Assembly: GCA_002189035.1 (NCBI GenBank)
Contig: CM007990.1
Span: 4,588,001-4,652,000 of the forward strand
DNA length: 64,000 nt
Direction of reading: 5' to 3'
From: Utricularia gibba
Taxonomy: Eukaryota; Streptophyta; Magnoliopsida; Lamiales; Lentibulariaceae
The notes beneath the pieces are model-generated. The model was not told where the DNA came from. It ran no database searches and saw only the letters and a list, made by a program, of their open reading frames with translations. Positions within the stretch are counted from its first letter, which is position 1. Each line of letters begins with the position of its first letter. The position numbers were made by a program, and so were the translations under genes. This document shows, in pieces, positions 8,747-21,840 of the stretch.

Positions 8747-11700
8747 ATGGCCGCTTCAGGAGGCAGAAACGATGATCGGAGCTCCCAAGCATTTGGTAGA
8801 GCCCAGTCCTCAGGATCATCTCACAGTTACACCCATGTGGCGAGCACTTCCAATTTGAACAGAAGGGGTGATTCCTCAAGCAAGGCTGTCGAGCAATTCA
8901 GCGCAGATGCAAGGCTTCATGCTGTTTACGAGCGATCCAGTGAGTCTGGGAAGTCCTTCGATTACTCGGAGAGTGTTCGGACCACCAATCAGTCTGTGCC
9001 CGAGCGCGAGATGACGGCGTATTTGTCGAAAATGCAGCGGGGCGGCCGTGTTCAGCCTTTTGGGTGCATGATCGCCGTTGACGAAGCGAGTTTCAGAGTT
9101 ATTGCTTACTCGGAAAACGCTCGAGAAATGCTGGGTTTGACTCCCCAGTCTGTCCCAAATCTTGAGGGCCCTGAGTTTTTGACTATTGGAACTGATGTCA
9201 GGACCCTCTTTACACCCTCAAGCTCTCTTTTGCTCGAGAAGGCTTTTGGAGCAAGAGAGATTACTCTATTGAACCCTTTGTGGATCCATTCTAAGAATTG
9301 TGGGAAGCCCTTTTATGCAATTTTGCACCGTATTGATGTCGGAATTGTAATTGACTTGGAACCTGCCAAGACCGAAGACCCTGCTCTTTCAATTGCTGGC
9401 GCGGTTCAGTCGCAGAAGCTTGCGGTGAGAGCCATTTCCCATCTGCAGTCTCTGCCTAGTGGAGACATTAAGCTTTTATGTGACACAGTTGTTCAGAGTG
9501 TGAGGGACCTCACGGGGCACGATAGAGTGATGGTTTATAAGTTTCACGAGGATGAACATGGTGAGGTTGTCGCAGAGAGCAAGAGGCCAGATTTGGAACC
9601 TTATCTTGGTTTGCATTACCCTGCAACTGATATCCCGCAGGCTTCAAGGTTTTTGTTTAAGCAGAGCAAGGTAAGGATGATTGTAGACTGTCACGCCCCA
9701 TCTGTTCCGGTCATTCAAGATGAAGCCTTGATGCAACCCCTGTGTCTGGTTGGCTCTACTTTAAGAGCCCCTCATGGTTGCCACCCACAATACATGGCGA
9801 ATATGGGTAGTATTGCATCCCTTACCTTGGCAGTTATCATAAACGGGAATGATGAAGATGTTGCTAAAGGAACAAACTCGCAGAAGCTATGGGGCTTGGT
9901 TGTTGGCCACCACACATCTGCTAGATACATTCCTTTCCCTCTTCGATTTGCTTGTGAATTCCTTATGCAGGCATTTTCGCTTCAACTGAAGATGGAATTG
10001 CAGTTGGCATCACAGTTGGCTGAGAAGAATGCTCTAAGAACACAAACACTGTTGTGTGATATGTTGCTTCGAGATTCACCCACTGCCATAGTTACGCAGA
10101 GCCCTAGTATTGTAGACATTGTGGCTTGTGATGGGGCTGCTTTGTATTACCAGGGTAAGTACTACCCACTTGGTGTTACACCAACAGAATCACAGATAAA
10201 GGAAATATTAGACTGGTTGTCAGCATTCCATGGTGAACTAACCGGACTGAGCACGGACAGTTTAGCTGATGCTGGGTTTCCAGGGGCAGCCTCTTTAGGA
10301 GATGCGGTTTGCGGAATGGCTGTGGCTCACATCACAGCAGGTGATTTTTTGTTCTGGTTCCGCTCCCACACTGCAAAAGAGATAAAATGGGGTGGTGCAA
10401 AGCATGATCCCCAAGATAAAGATGATGGCCAGCGGATGCATCCCCGTTCTTCATTCAAGGCATTTCTGGAAGTGGTTAAAAGCCGGAGTTTACCATGGGA
10501 GAATGCAGAAATGGATGCAATCCACTCATTGCAGTTAATTCTGAGAAATTCATGTCACTATGATGGAAACAACTCCAAGGCAGTGATCCATGGTCAGCCA
10601 ATGGATTCGGAGTTACAGGACATGGATGAACTAAGGTCCGTGGCAAGAGAAATGGTAAGGTTGATTGAGACTGCAACTGCTCCTATATTTGCTGTGGATC
10701 TTGATGGACGCATAAATGGTTGGAATGCGAAAGTTGCAGAGCTCACTGGGCTTCCTGCTGAAGAAGCTATGGGAAAGTCATTGGTTCATGATCTTGTTCA
10801 CAAGGGATCACAGGAAATTGCTGACAAGCTCCTGTTTCATGCTTTAAGAGGTGTGACTCTCCCACTCTTTTTCTTAAGTTTTACCAATAAAAAAGTAATC
10901 TTTTTCCCATCATGCCGCCTGCTTTCCTTCGAGTACATTTTTCATCATGCTTATTAAGGGGATTAAGCACACGTAGGTGAGGAAGACAAGAACATAGAGT
11001 TGAGATTGAGGACTTTCAGCTCTGATCAAAACAAGCAAGCTGTCTTTGTGGTAGTAAATGCATGCTCTAGTAAGGACCTGGCAAGTAACATTGTTGGTGT
11101 ATGCTTTGTGGGTCAAGACGTTACTGGGAGAAGGTGGTGATGGACAAGTTCCTCAACATTCAAGGTGATTACAAGGCTATTGTGCAGAGTCCAAACCCTC
11201 TGATCCCACCTATATTTGCTTCAGACGAAAACAGCTGCTGTTCTGAATGGAATACTGCGATGGAAAAGCTCACTGGATGGAGTAGAGCTGAGATACTTGG
11301 AAAGATGTTGATTGGGGAGGTGTTTGGGAGTTGCTGTGAGCTCAGTGGCCCAGATGCGATGACAAATTTCATGATCGTCTTACACAATGTTATCCAGGGT
11401 CAGGATACAGAGAAGATGCCATTTTGCTTTTATGACAGAGATGGCAAGTGTGTGCAAGTGCTGCTAACCGCGATTCAGAGACGAAATTTGGATGGCCGAA
11501 TTCTGGGAGCTTTTTGCTTCTTGCATGTTGCGAGCCCCGAGTTACAGCTCGCGCTCAAGGTGCAGAGACAACAAGAACAGAAATCCATCTCAAAATTGAA
11601 AGAGTTTTCCTACATTTGCCAGCAAGTTCAAAACCCATTAGGAGGCCTGCGTTTCAGCCATATGTTACTAGAATCAACAAATCTGAGCGACGATCAAAAG

Positions 11701-12457
11701 CAGCTTCTGGAAACAAGCGCTGCCTGTGAAAAGCAGATTCTAAAAATCATCAAAGACGTCGACTTGCAAAGCTTAGAAGATGGGTATGTCATAAGCTGAG
11801 TACAGCGCAGGCTAAACACACTTCCTGCTGCTTCCCTTTCATAACCATGGCTACGTTTTTGCAGTTCACTGGGGCTGGAGGAGGTGGAATTCGTACTCGG
11901 GAGTGTGATGGATGCAGTCATCAGCCAAGTGATGTTTGTGCAGAGAGAGAGAGGTCTCCATCTGATCCGTGAAATACCAGAGGTTGTGAAGACACTAACC
12001 GTCCATGGTGACCCAATCCGACTCCAACAAGTCCTCGCCGAGTTCCTAGTGAACATGGCTCGTTGCGCTCCATCTCCAGAGGGTTGGGTCGAGCTCCAAG
12101 TCAATCCCAGTTTCAGAGAAGCCCTCTCAGGAGCAGCCATCGCCCGAATCGAGTTTAGGTACCAAAGCCACTCCCCCAAATCCATGTTTATCACTCTTGG
12201 ATGATGCCTAACTCACCGAGATTCATTATGAGTGAAGGATCATCTGCCCAGGTGAAGGTCTTCCTCCGGAACTAGTCCAAGACATGTTCCGCAGCAGCCG
12301 ATGGGCGGCGCAGGAAGGCCTCGGCCTCGGAATCTGCCGGAGGATCGTGAAGCTTATGAAAGGAGAAGTCCAGTACATCAGAGAATCGGAGAGATGTTAC
12401 TTCACGGTCAGTCTTCAGTTCCCGGCGGTGAAGCCACCGGCTCTGAGGATCACCTAG
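8747..12457 (+). CDS. PHYB: Phytochrome B, reading frame broken in exon 2
   Basis: Red/far-red photoreceptor. Exons are 8747-10850, 10977-11783, 11865-12158 and 12238-12457, the classic four-exon phytochrome layout. Exon 1 encodes a Ser/Gly-rich N-terminal extension, then PAS, GAF and PHY domains and the first C-terminal PAS. The bilin-binding Cys345 is in APHGCH. Exons 2-4 encode the second PAS and the histidine-kinase-related domain, ending soon after [14 protein letters not shown]. The match is best to PHYB among phytochromes. Exon 2 is 807 bases, but the phases of its neighbours need one more: the frame shifts at GGG 11126-11128, just after [10 protein letters not shown], and hits a stop at 11138-11140. 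As read, the protein would be about 755 residues instead of about 1140. One extra G restores the frame, so an assembly error is likely. Confidence 0.9.
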
Positions 12458-13633
12458 TAGTCCTACCACCGTACCCATTGCCCATTCTTCTCCATCAGCT
12501 GCCCTCTTGGGCCAAGCTTCCATGGCCCGAAACCCAAATTAATTTTTAGGGAGTTTTGTTGCATTTCCGAAAATTGGTGTTATAATTTAATTATAAATTA
12601 TTTAAATTATAAACTTAACAATATTAAATGTGCATATAAAATATAAAAAAATATATATTAGTCAAATAAATTAAAATTATATAAAAAAACGTATAATTCA
12701 TATATTATCTAACTATAAATAATGTAAAATTGGGAAACTTTTAACTTACCAAATAAATGAAATTTTTGAATTAATCAATCTCACATACAATTGTCACCAC
12801 TCATACCCCCAATGCACGATATTTTTCATTTAAACATTCAATTCTTATAGTTTTATATTTTCCTACATAAGAAAAGACATTAAATAATATTTACATGATC
12901 ATTCTATTTAATTTTTTTTTGTTTATAATCAATGTGAAATTCATCTAACCTAGTTTTGTTACCTTTCTTTAGGTGGAGTCTTACAGTAATAAAACTGATT
13001 ATATTCCTATAATCTCAAAATTAATTATATTTTACATAACTTGAAATATAATTTCAAATAAAATCTTGATCCAAGTAAATATAATATTGAAATTTCAAAA
13101 AGATTATAAAAATTTTGAAAATATTGATCCCTAATATTTGTAATAAAAATTGTTTAATATTGACAAATATTGGGAATAGATTACAAAATCCAAAAATTTA
13201 AATTTTGATTGTCGAAAATCCATATAAAGACCAAACTAAAAAGATCTGCTAAATCTTTCACGAATATTCTTGCTTTGATCTATGGTGTATGGCCGTGTCC
13301 AACTGGGTGAAAGAGACGCATCATCGATACGGGACCCAGCGGCCACCACCACCCTCGGATCACGGTGAATTTCGAAGGGCAGCGCAAGATCCTGATTCCA
13401 TTCATCGTGTTTTCCGGTTGCGTCCGGCGGTAAAAATGTAAGCCGGGTAAAAAAAAAGGTTACCATACTGACGGAGTAGTGGACACTGTAGATTTGTCTT
13501 CATCGTACTTAGAATTTTTCTCCCTCTTTTGGTTTTAGCCCTTTGGATAGAAAGGTGAGACCTTTCTATCTCATCCTCATACGCAACGCGCGGAGTGAAG
13601 GAACCCAGAATTTGGAAAAGCTGATCCGCATCA
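12458..13633. other. AT-rich spacer and galactokinase promoter
   Basis: Very AT-rich from 12550 to 13230 without coding signal. From 13250 to 13633 the composition rises, which suits the promoter and 5' leader of the galactokinase gene. No telo-box or clear site II motif seen. Confidence 0.55.
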
Positions 13634-16430
13634 ATGGCGAGACACGAGGAACTTCCGGTACCGGTTTATGATTCCCTTGAGCCGGTGTACGGGAGTGGAT
13701 CACATCTTGAAGAAGCTTTGCTGAGATACAACACTTTGAAGTCAAAGTTTACAGACTTGTTTGGCCACGCCCCCGATGTTTACGCTCGATCTCCGGGTAC
13801 GCTTACTTGTATTTGATTACTTGCTATGGCCCCTGTCAATTGCGCATAAATGGGTCTTTTTACATATTGCTTCCCGTTTCAAAAAGTCTTTTGATGCTTG
13901 ACCGAGTCAAATTCTTGTCCAATATAAGATGTTTGGTTGTTTTTTTTCTTGGGTTCGTTTGAAGCAGTTTCGTTGTGTAGGGAGGGTGAATTTGATCGGG
14001 GAGCACATAGACTATGAAGGGTATTCAGTGCTACCAATGGCCATCAGACAAGACACAATTGTCGCAATTCGGAAAGTTGATGGGGATAAAACGCTTAAAA
14101 TTGCTAATGTGAATAGCGAGAAGTATCCCTTGTGTACATACAACGCAGATCCTGATCAGGCATGTCCATCTCTTTGTAAATCTCGTTCATTCAACTGCTA
14201 TTCCAGTGTGATGAGTGCCAATCCATTTGACACTTCATACAAGGAAGAATGATGATCTAATGTCCCTTTTAAATTCTGTATTATGGAAATGAATCCAACA
14301 CAAGCATTTTTTTTCGTTTCAGGAGATTGATCTTAAGCATCACAGATGGGCTCACTATTTTATTTGTGGGTATGCTGCTTTCTATAATTGTTAGTTCTTC
14401 AAATGTCATCACTACCAGTTCATGTTTTCCCTAATGCGATTGTTGTTGCTCAGTCTGTGGAGATTATGTATGGTTATAACCATTCACATGTGCATGGCTT
14501 GTTTAACTTCAGGTACAAAGGTTTCCACGAGCATGCCACTTTGAAGGGAGTAAACGTGGATAGTTTTGGTCTTGAAGTTATGGTTGATGGAATCGTTCCA
14601 ACAGGTGTTTTTCCATTCCATTCCATGGATATTTCAATTTCTCCCAATTGCTAGTCTGAGAAAGCAACTGGGAGCATTTTCCCCATGACAGGGTCTGGCT
14701 TGTCAAGCTCTGCTGCACTGGTTTGCTCATCGACAATTGCAATAATGGCAGTTGTAGGAGAAAGCTTCCCCAAGGTTATTAGTTTTCATTGCTACTAATT
14801 CCATCTTTTTCTGTTATCTTGATTGCACTTGCTTCTTGATCCTGTGGAAGTGATCCTTCTAAATCGTTATTCACTTTTATGAATTGCCAATCACAGAAAG
14901 ATCTTGCACAACTGACATGTGAATGTGAAAGGCACATCGGCACTCAGTCTGGTGGGATGGACCAGGTATGGTCCATGAACACTCTCTTGATATTTCTTAC
15001 ACCAAAAACAGCTTTATAAACACTTGCAAGTTAGGACAGCATTCTCTGGCTGTTATCTCCTTGATTTTGTACATGAATACAATTTTTTTCTATTAAATGC
15101 GCTGAACAGGCAATATCAGTGATGGCTCAATCCGGATTTGCTGCTCTCATTGATTTCAATCCTATTCGAGCAACTGAGCTTCAGCTTCCTGCTGGGGGGA
15201 CATTCGTTATCGCTCATTCATTGGCAGAATCCCAGAAAGCTGTTACTGCTGCCACCAATTACAACAACAGGGTGGTAGAATGTCGCCTAGCTTCTGTAAG
15301 TTCACTCTGATTCACAGAACTTGATTGACGGAGACCTGATTGCAGCTTTGAGTATGGCAGATTGTACTAGCCATAAAACTTGGAACGCCTGCTGAAGAGG
15401 CAATGACCAAGGTGAAAACGCTTTCAGATGTAGAGGAGCTCTGCGTATCCTTTGCTGGTAAACATGGATCTGAGGATCCTGTCCTTGCTGTTAAGGTATC
15501 TGATTATCTTCTTCACTCTATTATCAAAAAATGTGCTTTATGGTCCTTGGATTTGCCATAGGAATTCTTGAAAGAAGAACCTTACACTGCTGAAGCTATC
15601 GAGGAAATCCTCAACGAGAAGCTTGAGGCTGTATTTTCGAATTCTCCTTCTTCCTTGGATGTGCTCAGAGCTGCCAAGCATTTCAAGCTACATCAGGTGA
15701 ACATGCAGTTTCCATGGCATTGTGGCTTACTGATAAATACCCCCTCATACTCGCCATTGCTCATCCTTGATGAAATTCATACCATTTTCAGAGAGCTGCT
15801 CATGTGTTCTCAGAATACAAACGTGTGTACGCCTTCAAAGATACCGTTTCATCAAAGCAAAGGTGAAGCTACTGTAAAATCTATACTAATACTAATAATA
15901 TTCAGCGCTCAGATTGTGCCCCTGTTATCTCAGTGAAGAAGAGGTGCTGAAACAGCTAGGGGAGCTCATGAACCAGAGCCACTACAGCTGCAGCGTGCTG
16001 TATGAGTGCAGGTGAAACTGAACTCCTGACAACCCTTTCTTTTTCATCCTTTTCGGTGTTCAAGCACCATTGCCGCAATCTGTTATCTCTCAGCTGTCCT
16101 GAACTGGAAGAACTGGTGAAATGCTGCCGCGCGAACGGTGCAATAGGGGCGCGGCTGACAGGCGCTGGCTGGGGAGGCTGCGCTGTAGCCCTGGTGAAGG
16201 AAAACATCGTCCCCCAGTTCATCCTCGACTTGAAGGTCAGCTAGGGCAACTTCACCCTTATTACACCCACAATGCCTGCACTATTTATCTCAATTTCTGT
16301 GTGCTTGGAACTCCATCAGGAGCAATTCTATCAGTCGAGGATCGACAAGGGCGTGATCGACAGGAACGACATCGGCCTCTACATTTTTGCATCAAAGCCA
16401 TCAAGCGGCGCTGCCATCCTCCATTTTTAG
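13634..16430 (+). CDS. GALK: Galactokinase
   Basis: Thirteen exons (13634-13796, 13981-14159, 14323-14369, 14513-14604, 14692-14774, 14897-14965, 15110-15295, 15361-15495, 15562-15696, 15792-15862, 15934-16011, 16094-16235, 16320-16430) join in phase to 496 residues, matching plant galactokinase length. It phosphorylates galactose at C1 in the cytosol, feeding UDP-galactose synthesis. All GHMP-kinase motifs are present: the galactokinase signature [14 protein letters not shown] at about 56-69, the ATP loop [10 protein letters not shown] at about 161-170, and the C-terminal [12 protein letters not shown] at about 435-446. Intron 2 begins with GC (CAG|GCATGT). No frame problem. Confidence 0.95.
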
Positions 16431-17443
16431 CCGGTAGGCCGGAGCTGAAGGTCCTCCTCCATCTCTTCTGTTAGAAATAAGGTTCCCCCCGACAGGAACA
16501 GGAAACCATCCTCCTCCGGCCTCCTCGTCATTTGTATTTCACTTCCCTGCTGTGATTGTTATCTTCATGGAATAACACCCTTTTTTTCTTGTCTGGGCCG
16601 CTGGCTTGTCGTCTTCTGTCTGCGTGAAATTTCCGTTTGAACACGGAATCACTACTTCTCCGGTGCGGCCATTCAAATTTCAAAGGCCTGGTGTGTGGTC
16701 GTGCTTCCGTCCAGGAAGCCACATTTCTTTGATTTTGATGCCGCTTTCCCTTTCCCACTCCACGCACGTTTTTAATTCTCATTTGTAAATAGTATTTAAT
16801 TAAAATCAAATACTATTTTTTTCAATAATAACTGATTTTATCTAGTTTTTTTAATTTAATATTAAATTCGAATATATGATTTTTAAATAATACAGATAAA
16901 TAATATCTATATTATACGTAATTTTCCTAATGGTATGTGATAATGTATTTTAAAAAGGAATTTAAAAAAAACGTGGATAATTGACGGACACGTGGAAGCA
17001 GAGCGTCCATTCCGTTTCGAGGTTTTTTGGTCATTTCACACGATTCCGATCGCGATTGTTCCACAGCCGTCGGATCTGTTTTCCCTTTTTGGGTTACTAC
17101 TTCTGGATGCATCTATTTTGATTTTTGAATGAGTTGTTTTCAACTGAAATACCAGTTCTTGGACAGCAGACCACCAGCAAACTTCAGACACCTAAGGTTA
17201 ATAAACTGGGATCAAGGAGCATGAGAAGAATGTTTTTTTTTTGTTTCTGGTTCAATGGTAAGTACAAGGATCATGGTGGTTTTAGCATGATGATCACAGG
17301 GTTGTGGCTCAAGGCCATGTCTCTCTCTGTCGTCGTCTCCAAGGACTTGAAACTGCACATGAATGAAAACTGAACAATAGTATCGGATTCCTTTCTCTGT
17401 TTGCTGTTTCCTTTGCTTTCTCCTATCGTTGTTGAGACTGTAT
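16431..17443. other. Spacer between two convergent genes
   Basis: Lies between the 3' ends of galactokinase and the MYB gene. It should hold both 3' UTRs, with an AT-rich core at about 16780-16970. No additional gene supported. Confidence 0.5.
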
Positions 17444-18625
17444 TTATGAAAAAGAAAACAAGGGGTTCGGGGTGGGCTGCTCTTGGTGTTGCAGGAACCA
17501 CATATCGTCGCCCAGATACCAGTCTTCGGCGACGCTTGCTCCGGTGATCCACTGGCTGCTGCTCTGATCCATGAACTCTAGCCCTTGATCGTAGTACCCG
17601 TACCCAGATTGACTGTTGCTCATGGATTGTTGATGCTCAGTCATGGCATAGGGGAGCTGATTTCCCTGATAACCGTTCTCCTGCTTCACCTGATACGAAT
17701 CGTTGTTGTAAAATTCCGGTTTGTCGGACGCCGCTGCGGGGGAGATCTCCCAAGCCTCTCGTTCATAGCCAGAGAAAACTTGGGTTTGCCCTGAGGCCGT
17801 GTTGGTGTTTATGCTGCGGTCGCTGAAGCGGGAAGTGGCGGAGGAGGAGGAGGAGGACCCCATCACCGGAGTACTGTCGTTCACGGCGGCGGCTCCGGAG
17901 GCAGAGGCAGACCCAGAAGTAGCTTGGATCCGCTCTACCAATCGGGGCATCCATAAGTAGCGCATGGTGTCCTTGAATTGCTTACTGTTGACGTCGCATT
18001 TCAGCTGCTTGGCATGCTTTTGGACCCTCGTTCTCCAGTAGTTCTTTATCTCATTGTCTGTTCTGCCCGGCAAATGCTGAGCAATTTTCGACCATCTGAA
18101 CACCGGCGGCAGAGTTAACTAACAGATCACCGGAAAAAGAAGCACGATTGTACCGAGCAAAATTCACCTGTTTCCCCATCTGGAATGGAGTTCGAGGATC
18201 AAAAGCTGTTCCTCGAGGGTGATGTTCCCTCGTCGAACATCTGGGCGCAGATAATTCAGCCACCTCAATCTGCAGCTCTTCCCAGTCCTCTTCAATCCTG
18301 ATCCCGAAGAAAACAAAGTCAGCCTCTTATCACACAAATCAATCACAGAACAGCAGTTTCTACAACAGAGCACCGTGGAACGGTCGCAGCTTTGAACCTT
18401 CAAACCAAACCCCACAAACTCAAGAACAAAAAAGAAGCGAAATAGGAGCTGGGTTTTACCAGCACAGCGGGAGAGGGAATTCCAGCGGCCTTCTCCATGG
18501 CGGGCGATGTAGTTGATGAGCGCAAAATCTTCCTCAACAGTCCACGGCCCCCTCCGCAGCTCCCCTTCCCTCGAACACGAATCTTCCTCGCTCTGCTCGC
18601 TGCTACAGTTCTTCATCCCCTCCAT
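17444..18625 (-). CDS. R2R3-MYB transcription factor, subgroup 20 type
   Basis: Three exons read on the minus strand (18460-18625, 18168-18297, 17444-18095) encode 315 residues. R2 starts at [10 protein letters not shown] (about residue 24) and R3 at [10 protein letters not shown]. Both have the regularly spaced tryptophans; the first one of R3 is replaced by Ile, as in plant R2R3 proteins. The introns fall at the two positions standard for the family. After R3 comes WMPRL at 147-151, the WxPRL motif of subgroup 20 (MYB2, MYB62, MYB78, MYB108, MYB112, MYB116). The rest is Ser/Gln/Asn-rich and acidic, as expected for an activation region. Subgroup members act in stress, senescence and hormone responses; which one this is cannot be settled here. 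Confidence 0.9.
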
Positions 18626-21600
18626 TTCTCCAACACAAATCGAAGGATTCGATGTCTCTGAATGCGCTGCGGGTGTTGGAGAGGAAAGTTGTGGTGGCCT
18701 GGGGGTTTATATAGTGGTGAGATTTCAATTCAACGAGGAAGGAGTTGAAGTTTGACAACAACAACAAAAAAGAAACAAACGAATATAGAAGACGAAGGTG
18801 GTGACAGTGGAACCAGGGAAGTGCTGCAGTGCAAGTCCTGATCAAGCAGCCGCAATTGCGACCTCAGAATAGTGGCATTTAATTCAAGTGCACAGTTGAA
18901 AATGGATATATATATTTTTTTATGTATCGTATTGTGTTGCACATGGGATATGGAGTCATGCCACGACACACATAGGCCATGACCAAATAAAGACATTCCA
19001 ATTGGATTGATCTAATTACACAAATTATAACGTTAACCCGTCTTATGAAGTTGTGACCAATAATTGGGTCCCGAAACCGTATAGTTCTAGATACGAACAC
19101 TCATAAAAACGAATTGAATCGAAATTGGAACTTTCGATTCAAACTACAGTTCTGGATCCAATCGATTAAGTGTTATTGAATCATAACTATTAATGAAATT
19201 TAATATAATACTTTTGAATTATAAACTATTTAATAAATGATTCACGATTTTTTATAATTTAAAATGGTGATATTATTTATTTAATTAAGGTGGTGATTAA
19301 GTATATTTATGTAATCATCTTTCAACATTTTTAACAACAAACCTTTATTATTATTTAATATTATAAATATTTATAAAGACACGCCAACAATAAAGAAATA
19401 AGAAAATTTTTGACAAAAATACATGCCACCGTGCCATGTTGATTGTTGTATTTTAAAATTAGATTAAATCCATTTTACAACTTGTTCATAATTTTAAATT
19501 AAACTATTTTTTATACTAAAAATTAGATGGTATACTGCATTGGTCACAGATAAAGAAGTAACGTGCTTAAATAAAGAAAATATCTTAATTTTATACATGA
19601 ATTTTTTTTCTTCAAAGCAGAAAACATAAAACTATGAAATTGAGATTACCTAAATGAACAAGGAGGACGTCAGTTTTTTTAATATATTATCAAAAAAGAA
19701 AAAAAATGAAGAATTTGTTTCAATTTATTGAAATTTTAATTCCCGATTTTGGAGTGAATTATTCTGGTTCTCGATTTAGATTTGATTTTCATATTCTATA
19801 GAGTCGGAACCGTTCCGATTCTAAACCCTTGGTTCCATTTGCACTTGGGAACAAGTTGACGATCACAACATATCCCTGGAGATTATCATAACCCAAACTG
19901 ATTCATATTATAAAGTATTTATTCAAATTACTCATTTTTCTTTATAACTCTAATACTAGATAAGTATGTGTTGGGTGACGTCAAGGGATTAAAATACTTA
20001 AGTTAACAGAAATAAGATATGAATGGATTATATTTTATTTAGGGTTTAACTAGTAGGTAAAACATTAGATATGTGATTTTAAGTAAATTATTCCTAATCA
20101 AAAATTCATTTAACCTCATAAAATAAACGTAATATAATTTATAATTCTAATATTAAAACTTTTTAATCCCAAAAGGTAAATACACATTAAAGTGGGTTTG
20201 ATTCTTCTTTTCGAAAAGAATTTATAATAAAATTGTAGTTGAGATTTTGTATTTTTTAAGCATAGACTAAGTATATTTAAATATAAAACAGTTTTACATT
20301 TGTATTGTTTTTCAAGTAATAAAAATATTTATTTTCAGTACGAGAAGGCGAGGGAGTAAATGCTCCAGAAGTACAGGAGGAGTTTACTTTTCTCCATTAA
20401 TGCACGAACTCTCTCAATTATTACACGATTCTAGACGGTACCTTCTAAATTTACCACACGCACGCATGTGTCGGGTCCTCCTAAATTCATATCGCTTACC
20501 TGGATAGAGTAATATGATAGAGAGGTACTCGGTATGAATTCTAAATTCAAACGTGTTTGGGTTGAAGTAATTTGATGATATGAATGGTAATTGGTGAGGA
20601 TAATAAAAACGTAAAACTATGAAAATTAAATATAAATAACAGATAATATCGTGAAAACACGAGTGTAGTTCATTAAGGATTTGATATCTTATGAAACACA
20701 CAAATCTTGTACAAGACACTTTTTTCGGGATAAAGAGGAATCCATTATAATTAAGCCTGTGATTATAATGTTTGATATACATGATCATCCAAATCAAATG
20801 AGATTAATTACTATTTATCCATAATTTTTTTATATAATTAGTTCTATTAATTTAATTTTTTGATATATAATTAATTTAATTTTAATATTTATTCCTATAT
20901 CAAAAATATTATATACGATCAATTATTAATAATTTATAATTTTTATATATATATTTGATCATTTCAATTTAATTTTCAAATTTGACATTATTACGAAATA
21001 TGAATCCTTCCTCTAACATGTTTTCTGACCTAACCGGTTTCGATTCGGTTCGTTTTTGTTCGTATGCTAATACGAGCGAGTCATTACAAGTATAACTAGT
21101 TGGTGTGGTTCTACTACTGAGTCGAGGCACCACATGTGAGAAATGAAAGACGTGCACCTTATCGCGACGATCAAGTTGCGGGGTGCTCCGGACGGCTGCC
21201 GTGACGCCCTCACATTCTTCTTCTGTGAGTTGCTTGGGGACATGGAAGGAATGCCACGTGTGCCAGTCCTGAAGATTATTAATTAATTTAATACCGAAGG
21301 TGGGACCCACAATAAATAACATTATCATCATAAACTTCTCATATGCTTAAAAGCTAAAAAAACATGGATTTTAGAAATCATTATTTTATTTTTCCAAATT
21401 GTTGAAATATAATTAAAAATTATGAAATTGAATTTGGTATATAATTCTTAAATAATATTATATTTGGTTTATGTATTTGTTATCGAACGATAAAAATAAA
21501 TCAAAACTCATTTGATTAATAAAACGTATGTGAGAATAAAGTTTTAAAAAACATGATTAGAAAATAATTATACATATTTTATAAATTATGTTTGAATTCA

Positions 21601-21840
21601 AAAATGAAATTTGTTAAAATTAATCATTTATTGAATTAGAATACATGAAATTTATACAATAAACATGTATTATATTAAAAAAATTAAATTCAATCGATTA
21701 ATGTACAATTTTTTATATATTTATATATTATATTTTTAAAATTAGAATTGTTTATTCTAATACATTTATTTCTTTTTTTTAGATTTATTTAAATCGGATT
21801 TTTTTTGGCATCGGGTTCTCTCTTCTGGAAGGATCCTTTT
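18626..21840. other. Gene-poor AT-rich region upstream of MYB
   Basis: About 3.2 kb, the largest empty stretch. The first few hundred bases should be the MYB promoter. From 18900 to 20970 the DNA is AT-rich with short, unsupported frames. A GC-richer island at about 20995-21310 contains a CACGTG core near 21256 but no gene could be modelled there. No RNA gene or intact mobile element seen. Confidence 0.5.

Noticed and set aside
11101-11160. An intron instead of a frameshift in PHYB exon 2
   Set aside because: No GT-AG pair near 11120-11140 removes the right number of bases, and phytochrome genes have no intron at this place.
15900-15933. Earlier acceptors for galactokinase exon 11 (for example after 15909)
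   Set aside because: The first gives a stop; another inserts residues absent from the family. The acceptor at 15931-15933 gives a 496-residue protein that matches the family length.
20969-21331. Minus-strand ORF of 120 residues
   Set aside because: Low-complexity AT-rich ends and no family signature; probably chance.
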